DNA from: Limnoperna fortunei
Taxonomy: Eukaryota; Mollusca; Bivalvia; Mytilida; Modiolidae
DNA length: 64,000 nt
Assembly: GCA_944474755.1 (NCBI GenBank)
Contig: OX104112.1
Coordinates: 15,650,273-15,714,272, forward strand
Direction of reading: 5' to 3'
Shown: positions 11,055 to 23,505 of the stretch, piece by piece
How the letters are laid out: each line of letters opens with the position of its first letter
Numbering within the stretch: the stretch's first letter is position 1
Translations under genes and position numbers: made by a program
Notes under the pieces: generated by a model
Databases searched by the model: none
The model's input: only the letters and a program-made list of their open reading frames with translations
Told to the model about the DNA's origin: nothing

Positions 11055-11222
11055 ATTACGCGGTCTTTCAACACAAAGGGTAGGTGCAATCGACTTCAAT
11101 CTCAATTGACAAGGATTTCTTACCGAAGGTCGGGGTTTTCTGCAGTTCTCCGGCTTCCTTACATAATTAATATAGCTGAAAAATTGGTGAAGGTGGCGTT
11201 AAAAGCAATTCAAACAAACATT
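11055..11222 (+). mobile_element. SINE fragment (head lost)
   Basis: The segment carries the body and tail of the local SINE family: GTCTTTCAACACAAAGG, ATTGACAAGGATTTCTTACC, the TTTCTGCAGTTCTCCGGCTTCC block, and AGCTGAAAAATTGGTGAAGG ending in CAAACAAAC. The tRNA-like head is missing or eroded. Confidence 0.7.
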
Positions 11223-11469
11223 TACATTTCTTCCAATATTTATGCAGGGAACAGCTAACACTACACGATACGCCATGATAAACCAAGTAAAGACGAATCG
11301 ACAACAATATGAAAGCCAAAAAGACATTTAAGTGTGATATTCGTTGCAAAGCGATGTGTTCACAGTAAGTTCATTTACTTGATCCGCAAATTAGTTGAAT
11401 GGTAAACAAATTCTTTTATTGCCGTAAAGATGAAAACAACAGGAAGCAGCTGCAGCACCATAAGTGAAA

Positions 11470-11670
11470 AGTTAGGAAGGTATGAAACCATTGGCCTAAT
11501 GTAGAAATCTATCAGTAAAATTTAGAGATGAAGAAAATAATTTCTTGCAGCAGTCTTATGTATGTCGCATATTAGGAAAGTATGAAAGCATTGGCCTAAT
11601 GTAGAAATCTATCAGTAAAATTTAATGATGACGAAAATAATTTATTACAGCAGTCTTATGTATGTTGCAC
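11470..11670. repeat. Two-copy direct repeat, about 110 bp
   Basis: GGAAGGTATGAAACCATTGG and the following sequence through CAGCAGTCTTATGTATGT (about 11474-11570) recur nearly unchanged at about 11575-11668. A simple tandem duplication inside the palindrome spacer. Confidence 0.75.
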
Positions 11671-11813
11671 ATAGATGGATACGAAATCAGTGGGTTTTTT
11701 TAACTGTAAAATCAAAACATGGAGGATTCTTAAGGAATGGACATTACTTTATTCTGAATCGCACTGTTAGAGAAATCTCACGATGAAGAAAACATAGATC
11801 AAGGAAAGAGTAC

Positions 11814-14450
11814 TGGTTTTGTCGACAACGCTGTTATTACAGTTTCATATGTTCTTTCGTATGGTTCAGACGTCTGAAATGTTCACTGTGTCTCACCTGT
11901 TACATGTACTGTTAGATATTTCGAACATTTCACAACGATTAAATGTGTAGCCAGAACATGTTCGGATAATTATTTTATACTTAAATTAACACTACCTTTT
12001 GTAATTGTAAAGAAATTTATGCTTGAACTGAAATTTTGGATGATTACTGTTCGTAAGTAAAGACTCTTTGATAACTTTTGTTATATAAATCATTTAGTTC
12101 TTGGCAGTAATTAAGATATATACCTTTCACTGAGTAAATTTGTCACACTGTAGATGCTTTACTCCTGTTTTATATATAGTTTCTTATATTAGCAAGCATT
12201 TATTTGCACGTAGAAATTAACAGAAAAAAGGCACATTTTGAAATATGAACGGTGATGTGAGATGTTACTGCTACTCTAAAGAAGCAAGAAAAAAACACAC
12301 ACACAACACACAAATTTATATACGAGTATACTTTCTATTTTATATGAGAAACCTTTCAGGCATTTAATACAAACAATTTTGGTTAGATTCATTACAAATT
12401 CAACAACTGATGCAAGATGAACATATTTCACATGAAAAAAAAGCATATCAAACACGTTTTGGGGAAAGTTGTTTGTTTGTTTGAATACTGTTTACGCCAC
12501 TTCCAGCAATTTTTCAGCTATTCCGTGGCGTCCATATTTTATTGTGGTGGGAAGCTGGAGTAAACGGAGAAAACCCCCGACCTCCGGTAGGAAAATTACC
12601 CGCAGTCAGACTAGAATAAAACCCGCAACCTCAGTGTTGACAGATCACGTGTTCAATAGTAGATGAACTACTACCGTAACCACTCGGCCACCGAGGTCCT
12701 TTTTTGGGCAAGACCGGGTGATCTTTCATGAGCGATAGACATATCACAATTACTATTACAAATGCAGGATCACAGGCTTTTCCAAAACCGCATGAAAATA
12801 CCTATATCTGCCGTAAACCAACAGCTTACAAAAGTCGTGATATCCTATGGATTATCCATTGTGTAATATCTGACATCCACTCAGAACGCCGAAACAAGAA
12901 CGTTAAGCAATAAAGTGGCAATCTTACTATAAAAACGTTCTTGCTTCAGGGTTTTTGATTGGATGACGCAACGAGTACAGATGAGTGCTCGTGAGCTCAT
13001 CTGTACTCGGTAATCCCAACCTGAAATCGGTCATTTAGAGAAAAATAGAAAATCTGTGCTGGTCTTTCCGATATTACATGTATAGATAAAATTATTGTTG
13101 TCAATAAAATGAGCAATCGTTATTATTGCTGTACGATATTACTAGTTACACATATAATAAGATTTTTTCAATACCAAATAAACCAATTTAATTTCGATTT
13201 GAGACTTGCAAGTTTGTGAAGTTTAGTAGTTATGTCGGAATGTCTCTTCTGTATCCAAGTATTGAATACATGCAAAACGATTAAAATTAATAATGTTTTA
13301 AGATTCATGTTAACAGAAATGAAACATGCGCGTGAAAAAATCTTCAGGTAGAAAAAATTTAGCTCCCGGCCGACTACATCATTATAGTGAATGTTCCTTA
13401 CAGAAATATAAAAAACACATGACTATACATTTAATAGTCAGTAACGGTGTATGTTCCTCTTGGGAATCTGCAAGAATATCTCTTTATCAAATCATAGGCA
13501 TCATTTAGTATATGTTCCCTTAGGGAATCCAAAAGTACCTCTTTATATTACATGACAAAGTTATTATTTTGGTATGTATTTTCTCAAAATAATATAAATG
13601 TACATCACCATATAACATTACACAGGCATCAGTATAGTTAGCGTATTCTCGGGAATGGTATGTCTAAAGTTATATATTAGTTTCCTCAATTTTGATTGAT
13701 CAAACGGGAAGGTTATATTTTGGTATAACACCCTTCTGTCCTATATATCACGCTCTGACTGTACAGTGACGTCTTGACGTTACTGGAAGTAACAGTATCA
13801 AGAATTTCGGTATAATATAACAATCTGGAAACATATCACCCTCGACCGCGTCTCAGGGTGATATATTTATGGCACGCCGTTTTCATATTTATACTATTCA
13901 AAATTACGGATATCTTACAGAATATATATCTATTATATATTATATTATATAAGGTATATATCTTATAAAGATATATTATTTAATATATAAGATATCTTAT
14001 ATAAATTGACAGATATCAGATATCTGATATATTATGTTATATATAGGGAATGTGAATTACAGCACTCTGTATTAATCTTGTTAATATTCCCTCAAGGAAT
14101 GTGAATGTACATCACAATGTAACATGACGTAGATATTACTACGTTAGTAGTCCCTCAAGGAATTTAAATATACATCCCTATATAACTTAACATAGACAAC
14201 ACTACAGTCTGTTTCCCCCCACTTCACAAGGTAGATAAATGTACATCACTTTATAACATGACGTAGATGTTATAAAAGTTTGTATTCCCCAAGGATTATA
14301 AATGTACATCACTGTATGACATAACATAGATATTACTATATTTTGTATTACCTCAAGGTATATAAATGTGCTTCACTATATTAGTCATTTATGGAGGGAA
14401 CATTACATTTGTTCTATTCTGTGTCTTGTTATGTTGTGATGTACGTTAAT
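11814..14450 (-). repeat. Right arm of the large inverted repeat
   Basis: Reverse-complement partner of 3100-7010, with the same block order. It is shorter than the left arm because it lacks the insertion at 5051-5643 and a block of about 480 bp corresponding to 4355-4834. It keeps a segment (about 12705-12830) containing GATCTTTCATGAGCGATAG and AAAACCGCATGAAAATACC that the left arm has lost and that is also present in the related copy near 46.2-46.4 kb. Confidence 0.85.
12471..12700 (-). mobile_element. tRNA-derived SINE, full length, in right arm
   Basis: On the minus strand it starts GACCTCGGTGGCCGAGTGG (box A-like) and ends in a CAAACAAAC tail at 12471. It is the partner of the SINE at 6091-6318. 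Confidence 0.8.
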
Positions 14451-14479
14451 ATTCCTAGAATTATTAACTGTATCAATGT

Positions 14480-15150
14480 CTTTTACATGTGTAACATTTA
14501 ATTTTATTTATATTTCATGAGTGCACACGTATCCGATCTCTGTGTCATAAATATACCACAACACTGGCTTTAGTACTGTCATGTTATATATTATGTAAAT
14601 TTGTATTCTCGAAATATTCTTTTAAATGCCTTTTGTAGTTTTCTATAACGTTAGGTTTCTGTACATTTCTCGAAATTTTCTTCGAATTACATTAGAAAGC
14701 ACCGAAACATTGAATACGATATTCTTTATTGCCGACTTACAGTTTAAACTGTTCAAAATGTTCAAAAAAAATAAACAATGTTTCTGTTTGTAAATGTACG
14801 TTCTATGCCATTGAATTCACAACAGAAAATATATATTAAGTAATATAAAACTATATGCAGTTTAATATCTTTGCATTTGTTCGGCGTTGTGTATTTGCTT
14901 TATGTATTGAAGACTTTCTCGTGGTTATAATATGATACCTGCAATAAAATACTGATGATCCTTAATCATAAAATCATCTTAATGTCATTTAACTATATTT
15001 CTACCTTCACTCCGTGTTAAAATTTATCAATCGGATCCCTTGGGAACATGGCAATAGCAATTTCCTACATTTTTGCTTCAGTATTAGAACAAAATACATT
15101 ATTTGAGATGATATATTTGTACATTTGTATTTTTCTAAGTAATTATTGTT
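14480..15150. other. Intergenic, no gene seen
   Basis: AT-rich sequence outside the right arm. A TATTTTATTGCAG acceptor-like site occurs near 14940 on the minus strand, downstream of the exon candidate at 15158-15260, but splicing to it gives a stop after three codons. Confidence 0.5.
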
Positions 15151-15157
15151 TACTTAC

Positions 15158-15260
15158 TCCGATACTGTTCTTCAGATTCAGATTCAGATGGCAGAAAACG
15201 GCGCGAAATTAAAGACAAAAGCTTTGATTGCCTAAAGGAACCTAGCAAAAAATAGTTCTC
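15158..15260 (-). other. Orphan exon candidate (34 codons)
   Basis: On the minus strand a long T-tract ends CACACAG (acceptor), followed by 103 bases open in one frame only (ENYFLLGSFRQSKLLSLISR, then RFLPSESESEEQYR), then a perfect GTAAGT donor at 15157-15152. The Ser/Glu repeat and the paired splice sites argue for a real exon. No partner exon or family was found. Confidence 0.3.
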
Positions 15261-15299
15261 CTGTGTGCGTATAATTTAAAAAAAAAAAAAACACTTCCA

Positions 15300-16180
15300 G
15301 CTTGAAATTCCCACAGGGAATTAGTCAACGTAACAAAATGTCTTCTGCCTCTCGGCCACAGTTGCGGTTTTGCTAGCAAACTGTCATCACAAAATATATA
15401 TTGAGCAGGAGAAAAAAATAGAGAATAGTATTTACACACTTAACACACTGGAAACTTTATACAACCTTAATAATATCTTACTAGGAAGTAAAGAATTAAG
15501 TTGAATATATTTATAACAAGCTAAAGACGAGCGAAGAATTCTTACAATTGGGATAAATTAATAAGATTTAATCGAAAAATATTCTATCTAGTTTTAAAAA
15601 ATATAGTTACATTGCAGTTACATTTTCAGAGATAATGTAGACATTCAAAGTAAACCCTTTTAAATTTAGTGTTTGTCTGTAGAACAAAAGCAAAAGGGGG
15701 TGAAGTTTACTTACAAGATAACGGTACACTCTATAACTGTAAATGTATTTATTAATCATAAAATTACACAATATTAATCCTCGATCTGTTATAAAGAAAA
15801 ACACCGAATGATGCCGTCCAATGTGTAATACCCGTGTACTTTAATCAGCGAGGCGGGATTACCTGTAACACAATCAACCACCTGTGTCTTTCTTTAAATG
15901 GGAAGCGTCCAGTGAACATCAACAACTTTATTATGTTCACTGAATTAGCTAATATTTTTAAACAATAAAAAACAAACATGATTTGTGTTTAAATATTATA
16001 ATTAAAATATCCGAAAATAATTATAATCACGAACATTGTTAAATAATTTTCGACATAACTTAATTAATTAGCGATGTCATCATATTTTGTTTAACTTTCT
16101 TTGTAGAAAATATTATTGTAAAAATTTAGAAGATTAGCAAATTTCCAAATATATATTTTTCATTTGTAAGTCGAGCGGTG
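15300..16180. other. Intergenic, no gene seen
   Basis: AT-rich sequence with a slightly GC-richer patch at about 15800-15910 that looks like repeat debris. Short frames here show no recognisable protein. Confidence 0.5.
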
Positions 16181-16184
16181 TAAC

Positions 16185-16515
16185 AGACAACAAAAATAAT
16201 TACCAGGAGTTGTGACAGTCGCTTTTTGTCTGATACAACAGAGAAAATGTATGTGACAGACATTTTGTGACTGATACAACGGTAATGCCGTTGCAACAGA
16301 CGAATTTCGACTAAGTCAACGGACAATAAATGACTCCGACAGACATTTTTTTCATACAACGGATACGCCGATGTAACAGACAAATTTTGACTGCTTCAAC
16401 GGAAACAAATGTATGTGACAGACATACAATGACTGTCGCAGTAAAAATTATGGTCTGACACAACGTTTGTAGTCATCCTTAGTCAATCTCAGTTAGTGGC
16501 AGACGGAAAACGACT
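16185..16515. repeat. Irregular tandem repeat, about 40-bp unit (CAACGG...ACAGACA)
   Basis: ACAGACA-type and ACAACGG-type blocks alternate at about 37-43 bp spacing through at least six diverged units. No coding capacity. Confidence 0.65.
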
Positions 16516-16529
16516 GCAACTGGTATTTA

Positions 16530-17515
16530 GTCATTTTTTTATAGCCAGTAGTGATTTATGATGGTAAAATTATAGGTAATTTGTATCTTTGTTTTTTTAT
16601 TTCTGTCTTGACAAGTTGCCAGAATAATTCACTTTTCCGATTACTGACTAATTATTACATCTGAATTTCAAAAAAACAAACAAAATAATTTACTATTAAT
16701 TTATATTTGGTAATGACTCGTAGGGCTATTGAACTGTAACTGTGGTTATTTTACTTTAACCCTTCACGTAAACTTCATGTTTCACATATTGTAATCCCAA
16801 ATTGATATTTGTGCATAAATAGAATATTGACAAAGAACATAATAGAAAGTAGTAAACAATTTTACCAGTTTTAACCTTGAGGCAATCGTGTATATTTCAG
16901 TTTTAACCACGAGAAAATAGCGCACTAAATTAGTTTAACATTGCAGGTCATTAGATAAAGTGTTTCAATATTTTTCAATGTGTATTTCAACTCCTGCCAA
17001 TATACTTCATTCGAAGAAAGCAATAGCATGTGCAGCGACTGTTAAAGACTAAAGGATTTCGAAAGTTAAGTGATTTTGGAAGGTATGTGTTACTAGAATA
17101 AGATATACGTTTAATTCATACAAGGTCATAGGAAAAGTTACAGTTAATGTTTTCGTGCACGTTGTCAGAACATATATTCTTAATTTAAAATGTACATGGT
17201 GCTTTTTCTACGAGAGATGTTGGTTATTGATAACTATATTGCTATTATCCCTCAAAAAGCATGAAAGACCAGATAAAATAAATAAATAAATAATGGTGGG
17301 CTCGTTTTTTTTCATAACATTCTTTTTAGATTTAAAAAGGCCTGAACACTTTTTGTTTTTTTTTTAATTTCATGTCCAATCTTCATATAATGCGTTATAA
17401 AATTTAGCTTCAGACAATTCCAAAAGTAAATATTAGAGACAAATTCACCTAGCATTGCATCTGTATTTAAAATATGACTGCATAAATATAAATTTTACAA
17501 TTTAAACTCCATATA
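16530..17515. other. Intergenic, no gene seen
   Basis: AT-rich sequence with homopolymer runs and an AAATAAATAAAT run near 17276-17293. No supported feature. Confidence 0.5.
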
Positions 17516-17519
17516 TGAA

Positions 17520-17769
17520 TTAACCGTAAGCAAGAATAGGCATATAATAATATTTCACCATTCTAGCACCCGCTACATGTAAAAGTATAGCACAACGTGC
17601 GTTTTCCAAAAGAGATTTCTTATACTGGTGACGGAAGTCCAGAGGTTTGGACACCCTTGTTTTTTTTCTAAGTTTATCGTTGGAACTATTAGCTTTATTC
17701 TCAGTAACACAACTTGAACAATGTCTTGGTCTGCTCCTGGTTGTGCAATAGTCCAATAATAAATGTCTG
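17520..17769 (-). other. Open frame behind an acceptor-like site, unknown
   Basis: Minus-strand frame open for about 80 codons to a TAA at 17520, after a CACAACAG acceptor-like site near 17770. It contains CSSCVTENKANSSNDKLRKK and a C-terminal YYYMPILAYG. Two cysteines in CxxC spacing are the only motif. It may be a terminal exon or transposon debris; no family recognised. Confidence 0.25.
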
Positions 17770-17799
17770 TTGTGTACTAGAGCAATACACAGGTTTGTT

Positions 17800-18290
17800 T
17801 TATGTGCTTAAACACTGAAACCGGAATCTGTGATAAGACAGGCAAACACACTTTTCACATTGTACCCCGAAATTACCCGTCGTTGTCCTGTTCTACTTGT
17901 GGCTGGGACTATACTGAGAGGGTTCCCAGTGCTCGACGTACAGAAAAACCCAGCGCGTCCTGGGTGGCGGATAATGGAAACCATCTCGTTTTGAGGTTGT
18001 CCGGTCATAATACGGAAAGCCTGCATTGCCGCTGACAGTTGCGGGTGACGTGTTTGGTGAGTGCCACGCTCCTTGCACGATAAAGACCCCTTTTGTAGAT
18101 TTCGGAAAAGAGTAGGGAGTTACTAAAGGCTAAATTATCCACATTTACACAATACTTTATTTTTATCCTGTGGCAGTCAAAATAGTGCTCCCCCCTGTCC
18201 CATCCTAACCTTTATTGTTTTTAAATTGTTCTCGTCCTGAATATAGCTGAAATACTGCTTGGCTGGCGTAATGCAAACATTCATTCAATC
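17800..18290 (+). mobile_element. SINE-like repeat of a second family
   Basis: A GC-rich island with CCGTCGTTGTCCTGTTC, CAGCGCGTCCTGGGTGG and GGTTGTCCGG blocks ends in the tail ATATAGCTGAAATACTGCTTGGCTGGCGT, similar to the tail of the main SINE family. Part of it (GCGTCCTGGGTGG) is shared with 22330-22390, in the form GCGTCCCGGGTAG. Confidence 0.5.
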
Positions 18291-18895
18291 AATCTACATT
18301 TGGTTTCAAGATCTGAGAATTTAATTCTTTATTTTTAATCAGGGGATTGTGCACTCGCTCTGCATATATATACAAAGCTAAAGTTATGATGGGTTTACCA
18401 AAAAGAATCGCACACTATATTTTTAAATAGACAGACCATATGGTTAATTAAATAGACAGAGGTTTTATAAGTTACCGATGTGTAATGGACAATGAATAAT
18501 GAATATTAGTCACTAAACGGTAATAGGTATAATTTGGCACAATTTGTCACCTGACCTTGTCAAACGTCATTTAAATCCATTTTAGCTAATACTATGTTAA
18601 TGTGTTAGGAAAACATCGTTTCATTATATAGAAAATATAAAACGTAAATAATAACTTTTCTTATACAATGCTATACAAATATCTATAAATAGATACGTAT
18701 TTCGAAGAAGTAAGATATCAGTTTTGGATTTGTAGGAATGCGAAGAAATATGGAATAAAATGTTTCTAACACTTACAACGATAGATGCATTAAAAAAAAA
18801 TTCAAATCGAAATAGGGACTGTGGTGGCTATGTTAGCTAGGTAGAATTTAGCTTTAATTTGCTCGCTTGTAAGTAGTAGAGTTATGTATGCATAC

Positions 18896-19023
18896 CTGGA
18901 GCAATCTGTGCTTGCATCCAAACTTTATTTGCTTTGCTACCAAAGTTTGATGTTTCTCTCCTGTCAACAAAACTGGACGCGATGCTTCTGAAAGTGTCTA
19001 AAGCTATCGTTGTTTTTCCACTG
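18896..19023 (-). other. Orphan exon candidate (about 42 codons)
   Basis: On the minus strand, TATTTAGCAG is followed by a stretch open in one frame only (SGKTTIALDTFRSIASSFVD, RRETSNFGSKANKVWMQAQI, then APG) up to a CCAG|GTATG donor at 18895. The other two frames have early stops. Splice sites at both ends and frame exclusivity support an exon. SGKTT looks like part of a P-loop but lacks the upstream glycine pattern. No neighbouring exon was found. Confidence 0.35.
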
Positions 19024-19099
19024 CTAAATACTAACCAATATACAATGAAAATCACATCTAATACAAATTTTGCTGATCTGTAATTCGCAGAATACAAAT

Positions 19100-20640
19100 A
19101 ACTTTTTTTTCAAAAACATACATTATCTAAATCTATGTTTTCGGTTGGAAATTACTCAATAATGTTTCTTACAAAATCTTTCCATAAACTTTTACCAAAA
19201 TCAATAGGCACATTATTTTAAATTGGTATACACGTTTTCAAAATGTTGTGAAGTTTAGGTAATGTAAAGGGAAGATATTAAACCGGACCAAAATAAAAAG
19301 TAGACGAATTTGACATAAAACATCAGTGTAACTTTGCTGCAACTTTGCGAATAACACAGGCCGACATACATTAATGTTTATTAATTTTATTGATGAAAGC
19401 AGATTAATCTACGTATGAAATAATAATAAATCGATCAATCATATAATCAATCGATCAATCTGAACGAATCATTCAGTCATCTGAAATATAAATAATTATT
19501 TCAATCTTTAATTAATTTTTGTTTTCTTGATCCCTTCTCAATCTGGCTGTTACGCAGAATGCCTGCTTTGACAATTGTCCACAAACCTATTTAGGTCGAG
19601 AATCATGTTATTATAAGCAAAAACGTGATGAATAAATAACCGGACCAAAATTATTAGAGTTGTGTACGGTTTTGAATTTTGAAAAAGGTAATTGTAATTA
19701 TGAAAACGACATTTGTGTTAATTAAAATGTCAGAATTTTTTCAATCCATTTCAGGATTGACATTCTAAATGTATTAATATGCAATTGCGGGGACGTGAGT
19801 GTCCTAAAGGAAAATAAATAACAATTTAAGGTTTTGTATTTTTGTATGTTTGGTGAAAGGGCAATTATATAACTTGCCATCTGACATGGTCCATTTGAAA
19901 AAAACTTGCATGATGTTAGATGAAGTCATTCTGTTGTTTAATCCCATTTACCATTTTCATATGCTGTGTCTAGAAAGGTTATATCATTTCCAGCCACGGA
20001 ATTGGGCAATGACAGAATATTTCAAAGAAACATTGGCGTAATTCTATAATTCTGATAATCGTACTTGTATAGGAAAATCTTTTGAAAACTCAAGAGTGCT
20101 TATTACAGTTTATTATTGTTGGATATTTTGACCCAGATGTAAAAATTTCCCCACATAGAGAATGTTATCGTAATTAACGTCAATAATCGTAACGATCCTT
20201 ATAATTGGGCATGCAATTATGGTTTTAATACTTTTATTCAAAAGCGATTTAAATTTATATGTAGTCAATGCGCACAATTTTTAAAGTTTTGTCCTTTTAC
20301 AAAAGTAATTTGTGAAATTTAATGCTGACACACTGAACTTAAAGACCACTATCGATTATGGTAGTAGTTATTGGAATCAGAGTTTGGTAATTTCAACGTT
20401 AAATTAAACATGGCCTTAACTGAAGGGTTAGATTTGAAATCCTTCCAGCTTATGACATTGAGGTACATTGTAACTTGATCGATTAAGATCACAAGTGGAG
20501 AGTCAAGTTGTCAAATCTTTTTCAAGGTTTTTAATATTCCAAAGACAAATCGGTAGGATCGATCGAAATGCTAGTTTGCAAAACATTTTTTGGCGTTCTT
20601 TATACGCTTGTAGTACACATAAGTATTCGAAATTGTATAA
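19100..20640. other. Intergenic, no gene seen
   Basis: AT-rich unique sequence, including a short ATCAATCGATCAATC run near 19430-19465. No supported coding feature on either strand. Confidence 0.5.
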
Positions 20641-20646
20641 CCTTTG

Positions 20647-20674
<28 letters not shown>
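20647..20674. repeat. (TA)n microsatellite
   Basis: About 14 uninterrupted TA dinucleotides directly beside the hairpin element at 20684-20812. Confidence 0.9.
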
Positions 20675-20677
<3 letters not shown>

Positions 20678-20683
20678 TCAAAA

Positions 20684-20812
20684 TAGATTATTGTAGTTGG
20701 GCTCTATGTGGCATTGGTGAGACCATTTATCTTTCCATATAAAATATTGATAAAGAAAGGTCTGACCACATATTAATACATACAGAGCACGTTTGCAATA
20801 ATCTATTTTTAA
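20684..20812. mobile_element. Hairpin (foldback) element, family 1
   Basis: Begins AAAATAGATTATTG and ends with its complement CAATAATCTATTTT. Inner GGGCTCTATGTG and GAGACC pair with ACATACAGAGCACG and GGTCTGACC. The element at about 53205-53325 has the same order of motifs (ends ATCTATTT, inner GGGCTCTA and GGTCTGACC), so both belong to one MITE-like family. The adjacent TA run is compatible with TA targeting. Confidence 0.65.
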
Positions 20813-20819
20813 CTTTGCC

Positions 20820-21860
20820 AATAATTTTACAGCTTTCGTCAATGCTCTGTTGTAAAGCTTTAATAATATAAATCTATGTAGCGTTAGGATATCCAAGAAA
20901 GTGGTGGGATGATATAATCAAAATACTTTTTCGCTGATAGAAAACCAGGCAATGGGGTCTTGATTTTTTCAATAATTTCTGCAATTTTCAACCATTTTTT
21001 AAACTATTGCCTATATTTGAAGGGAGTGTGGTATCGTTTTGTGTCGCAAATGAGTATTTTTACGATCTCTGCACAACAACGTAATCATTCGACCTACGAA
21101 CGAATTACCTTACAAATTAAGGCTAGCCCGCATCGTTATAGTGAATAAAAAATAACAATTTTACTTATAACATGCAACAAATCACTTTCATCTATCTGGG
21201 TAATACATAATGCATTATAGCATTATACACAATTTTTATATAGATTTTGTAGAAACGAATGTATGCGAGGTGGTAACAAAACTCGTTTTACATTCTAAAC
21301 GCGAGTCATGTGTTCTTAGAGAGGGATGGGGTTTTTTTTGTTTTCGATATTTATTATGAGAAGAAAAGGTTTTTGCTTGTTTACTAAAGTGAAAATAACA
21401 GTATAAATTTTTTTGATCTATAGAGTTTTATAGATTTAGTTTTGACTCATTATGTTCATTTTAAATAGTTTAAATATATTTTAAACCTTGTTATTGTACA
21501 GACCTATGTTCCATATTCTGACCCAGTTATCGAAAACTGCACCATGGAATGAAAATTATTCTAAACAAACTCCTGAATTTCAACAATGATTGATAAAAAC
21601 TAGTGTAAGTAACGACATAATTACTCGTTTATGGATCCCATCAAATGCTCAAATTGAAAATTGTTTCTATTTAATCACTAAACAATATAATATCCTCTAT
21701 AAAACATCATAAACTATACATTATAACTCTAAGTTAATAGCAAAATGTGGACATATATTACTTTTAAGGAAATATGGAGACTCATAATAAAATAATATCT
21801 CCAAATGGAATGACATGTGGACAAGTGCGGACTCTGTTCCCTTAGAGTATCTACACAGGT
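20820..21860. other. Intergenic, no gene seen
   Basis: AT-rich sequence without supported features. Confidence 0.5.
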
Positions 21861-21869
21861 AATAAACAG

Positions 21870-22098
21870 ACAGGCGAATGTGTTAGCTTAGTTGCTACAC
21901 TTAGATGGTTACAGGCTCGAGTCTCACTGCGAACAGGGTGTACACGCCTCTAGTGTTAATGACAAGGATTACCAATTTTCCTAAATGTCGCGGCTTTTCT
22001 CCGTATGCTCCGGCTTCCTCCACCAACAAAAACTGGACGCTATGATATAGCTGTAATATATGCTGAAAGTGGCGTTAAACACCATTCAGACAAACACA
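21870..22098 (+). mobile_element. tRNA-derived SINE, diverged
   Basis: Carries GGCTCGAGTCTCACTGCGAAC (box B region), GACAAGGATTACCAATTTTCC, GCTCCGGCTTCCTCC, ACTGGACGC and GCTGAAAGTGGCGTTAAACA, in the family order, and ends ACAAACACAC. The head is eroded. Confidence 0.8.
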
Positions 22099-22159
22099 CA
22101 ACAATCGATTGTCACAGTAAAATGATTGTAGTGAAATAGCCTCGAAATTACTATAACAG

Positions 22160-22430
22160 GGGTGCTACCTGCGCAGCTAGAAATATGCAGCGAAAGTCCT
22201 ATTATTAACACGGAGCCTCAGATTTAAAGTCAATTGGTTGTACGTAACGAGAGAACTCCCCATTTATGGGTTAACCACTCTGTAGAGTTAAGAACCGAGA
22301 ATTGTGAGATGTACTCTGCTTTCTTCGAAGGTTTCCATGACTCGAACTACAGAGGTGGCCAGTGCGTCCCGGGTAGTAGGTAGACGGAGAGGCGATTTGT
22401 CTTATTCTGCAGATAGAATTAAATAAACTA
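22160..22430. repeat. Repeat fragment related to 17.8-18.3 kb
   Basis: Contains CAGTGCGTCCCGGGTAG and flanking blocks shared in similar order with the GC-rich island at 17.9-18.0 kb. Probably a truncated copy of the same interspersed family. Confidence 0.4.
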
Positions 22431-22439
22431 CTAAAAGCA

Positions 22440-23390
22440 ACTAAATAGTCAACCAATTTAATGAAGTGAGCTCGTCTTAATCCCTCAGGCTGTCAAATGT
22501 TTGATTTATGTCGAAACATATGACACACACGGGTTTCAAATAAATACACTAAACAAGACATTTAAATCCTTTTTCATGAATAGCTTTAATAGTGTTAATT
22601 GATTTATTTATAAAATATATAGAATGGGTGTAGAAATAATACTCTTTTTAAAAAACGCAATTACCGAAAGACATTTCTTTACCATAATGATTTACAATGA
22701 GGTTTTTAGATTAATATAATAAAAGTTTGCATATAAACACATTTTAGCCTAATGTTTTCTTTTCAGACAGATATTTAGGCATATTTTAAATATCTATAAA
22801 AAATGTATGTATATAAATAAAATACAATAAATGGCATTTCGGCTTTTGCCTCAACTTGACCCGTAATAAAAAAAACAAATAAAAAGTGGTGCTTAACCGA
22901 TGTAAAGAAACCCACCAATTGAAAATGAAGATCTTTTTTAGTTTAAAAGTGTGCTCTCTGTTCCGTTGCTTTAAATTGATGTACAATACCTTGAACAAAC
23001 CGCTAAAAAAATTATTGGAAATACTTTTTTTCTAAATGCATAAACGCTGTTTTATTAAATAGTGAGGAACAACTCTCCTGCAAAAATCTGACAAAAAACC
23101 ATCACCAACGTACGTGTATATATACTATTAATATTATTATACGGTATAAGGAACAACAATATTAACAATTGTGTGATAATAATATTTCAAAATGTGCTTT
23201 AAAATGTTAATAAATACGCGAATAACAAAAAACATCAATTTCTAAAGATCTAATCATTTGGTTAATTCCTTAATTCGTTTGGATCTTAATTGAAATCTTT
23301 AAATTCTCCGGAGCAAGTTTCACCGAACCATGTCGCACCCTATTGATAACTCATTCAATCCAACATACAGTATGCGTTAGTGACTGTTAA
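22440..23390. other. Region upstream of the TRPV-like gene
   Basis: AT-rich; no coding feature. Its right edge carries the TATA-like element of the channel gene. Confidence 0.5.
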
Positions 23391-23400
23391 TCTATAAAAA
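23391..23400 (+). promoter_or_regulatory. TATA-like element upstream of the TRPV-like gene
   Basis: CTATAAAAAG lies about 110 bases before the ATG. A strong acceptor-like TTTTTTGGCAG at 23459-23469 in between allows a 5' UTR intron, though no convincing donor is seen. Confidence 0.45.
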
Positions 23401-23505
23401 GTACAGTCGTTTGTTATGTTGTATGCATCTTTTTAGTTTTTTAAATAACAATTTTTGTTTTTTGGCAGCTGAATAACAACAAAAATTGGTCAATTTATCC
23501 AGAAA

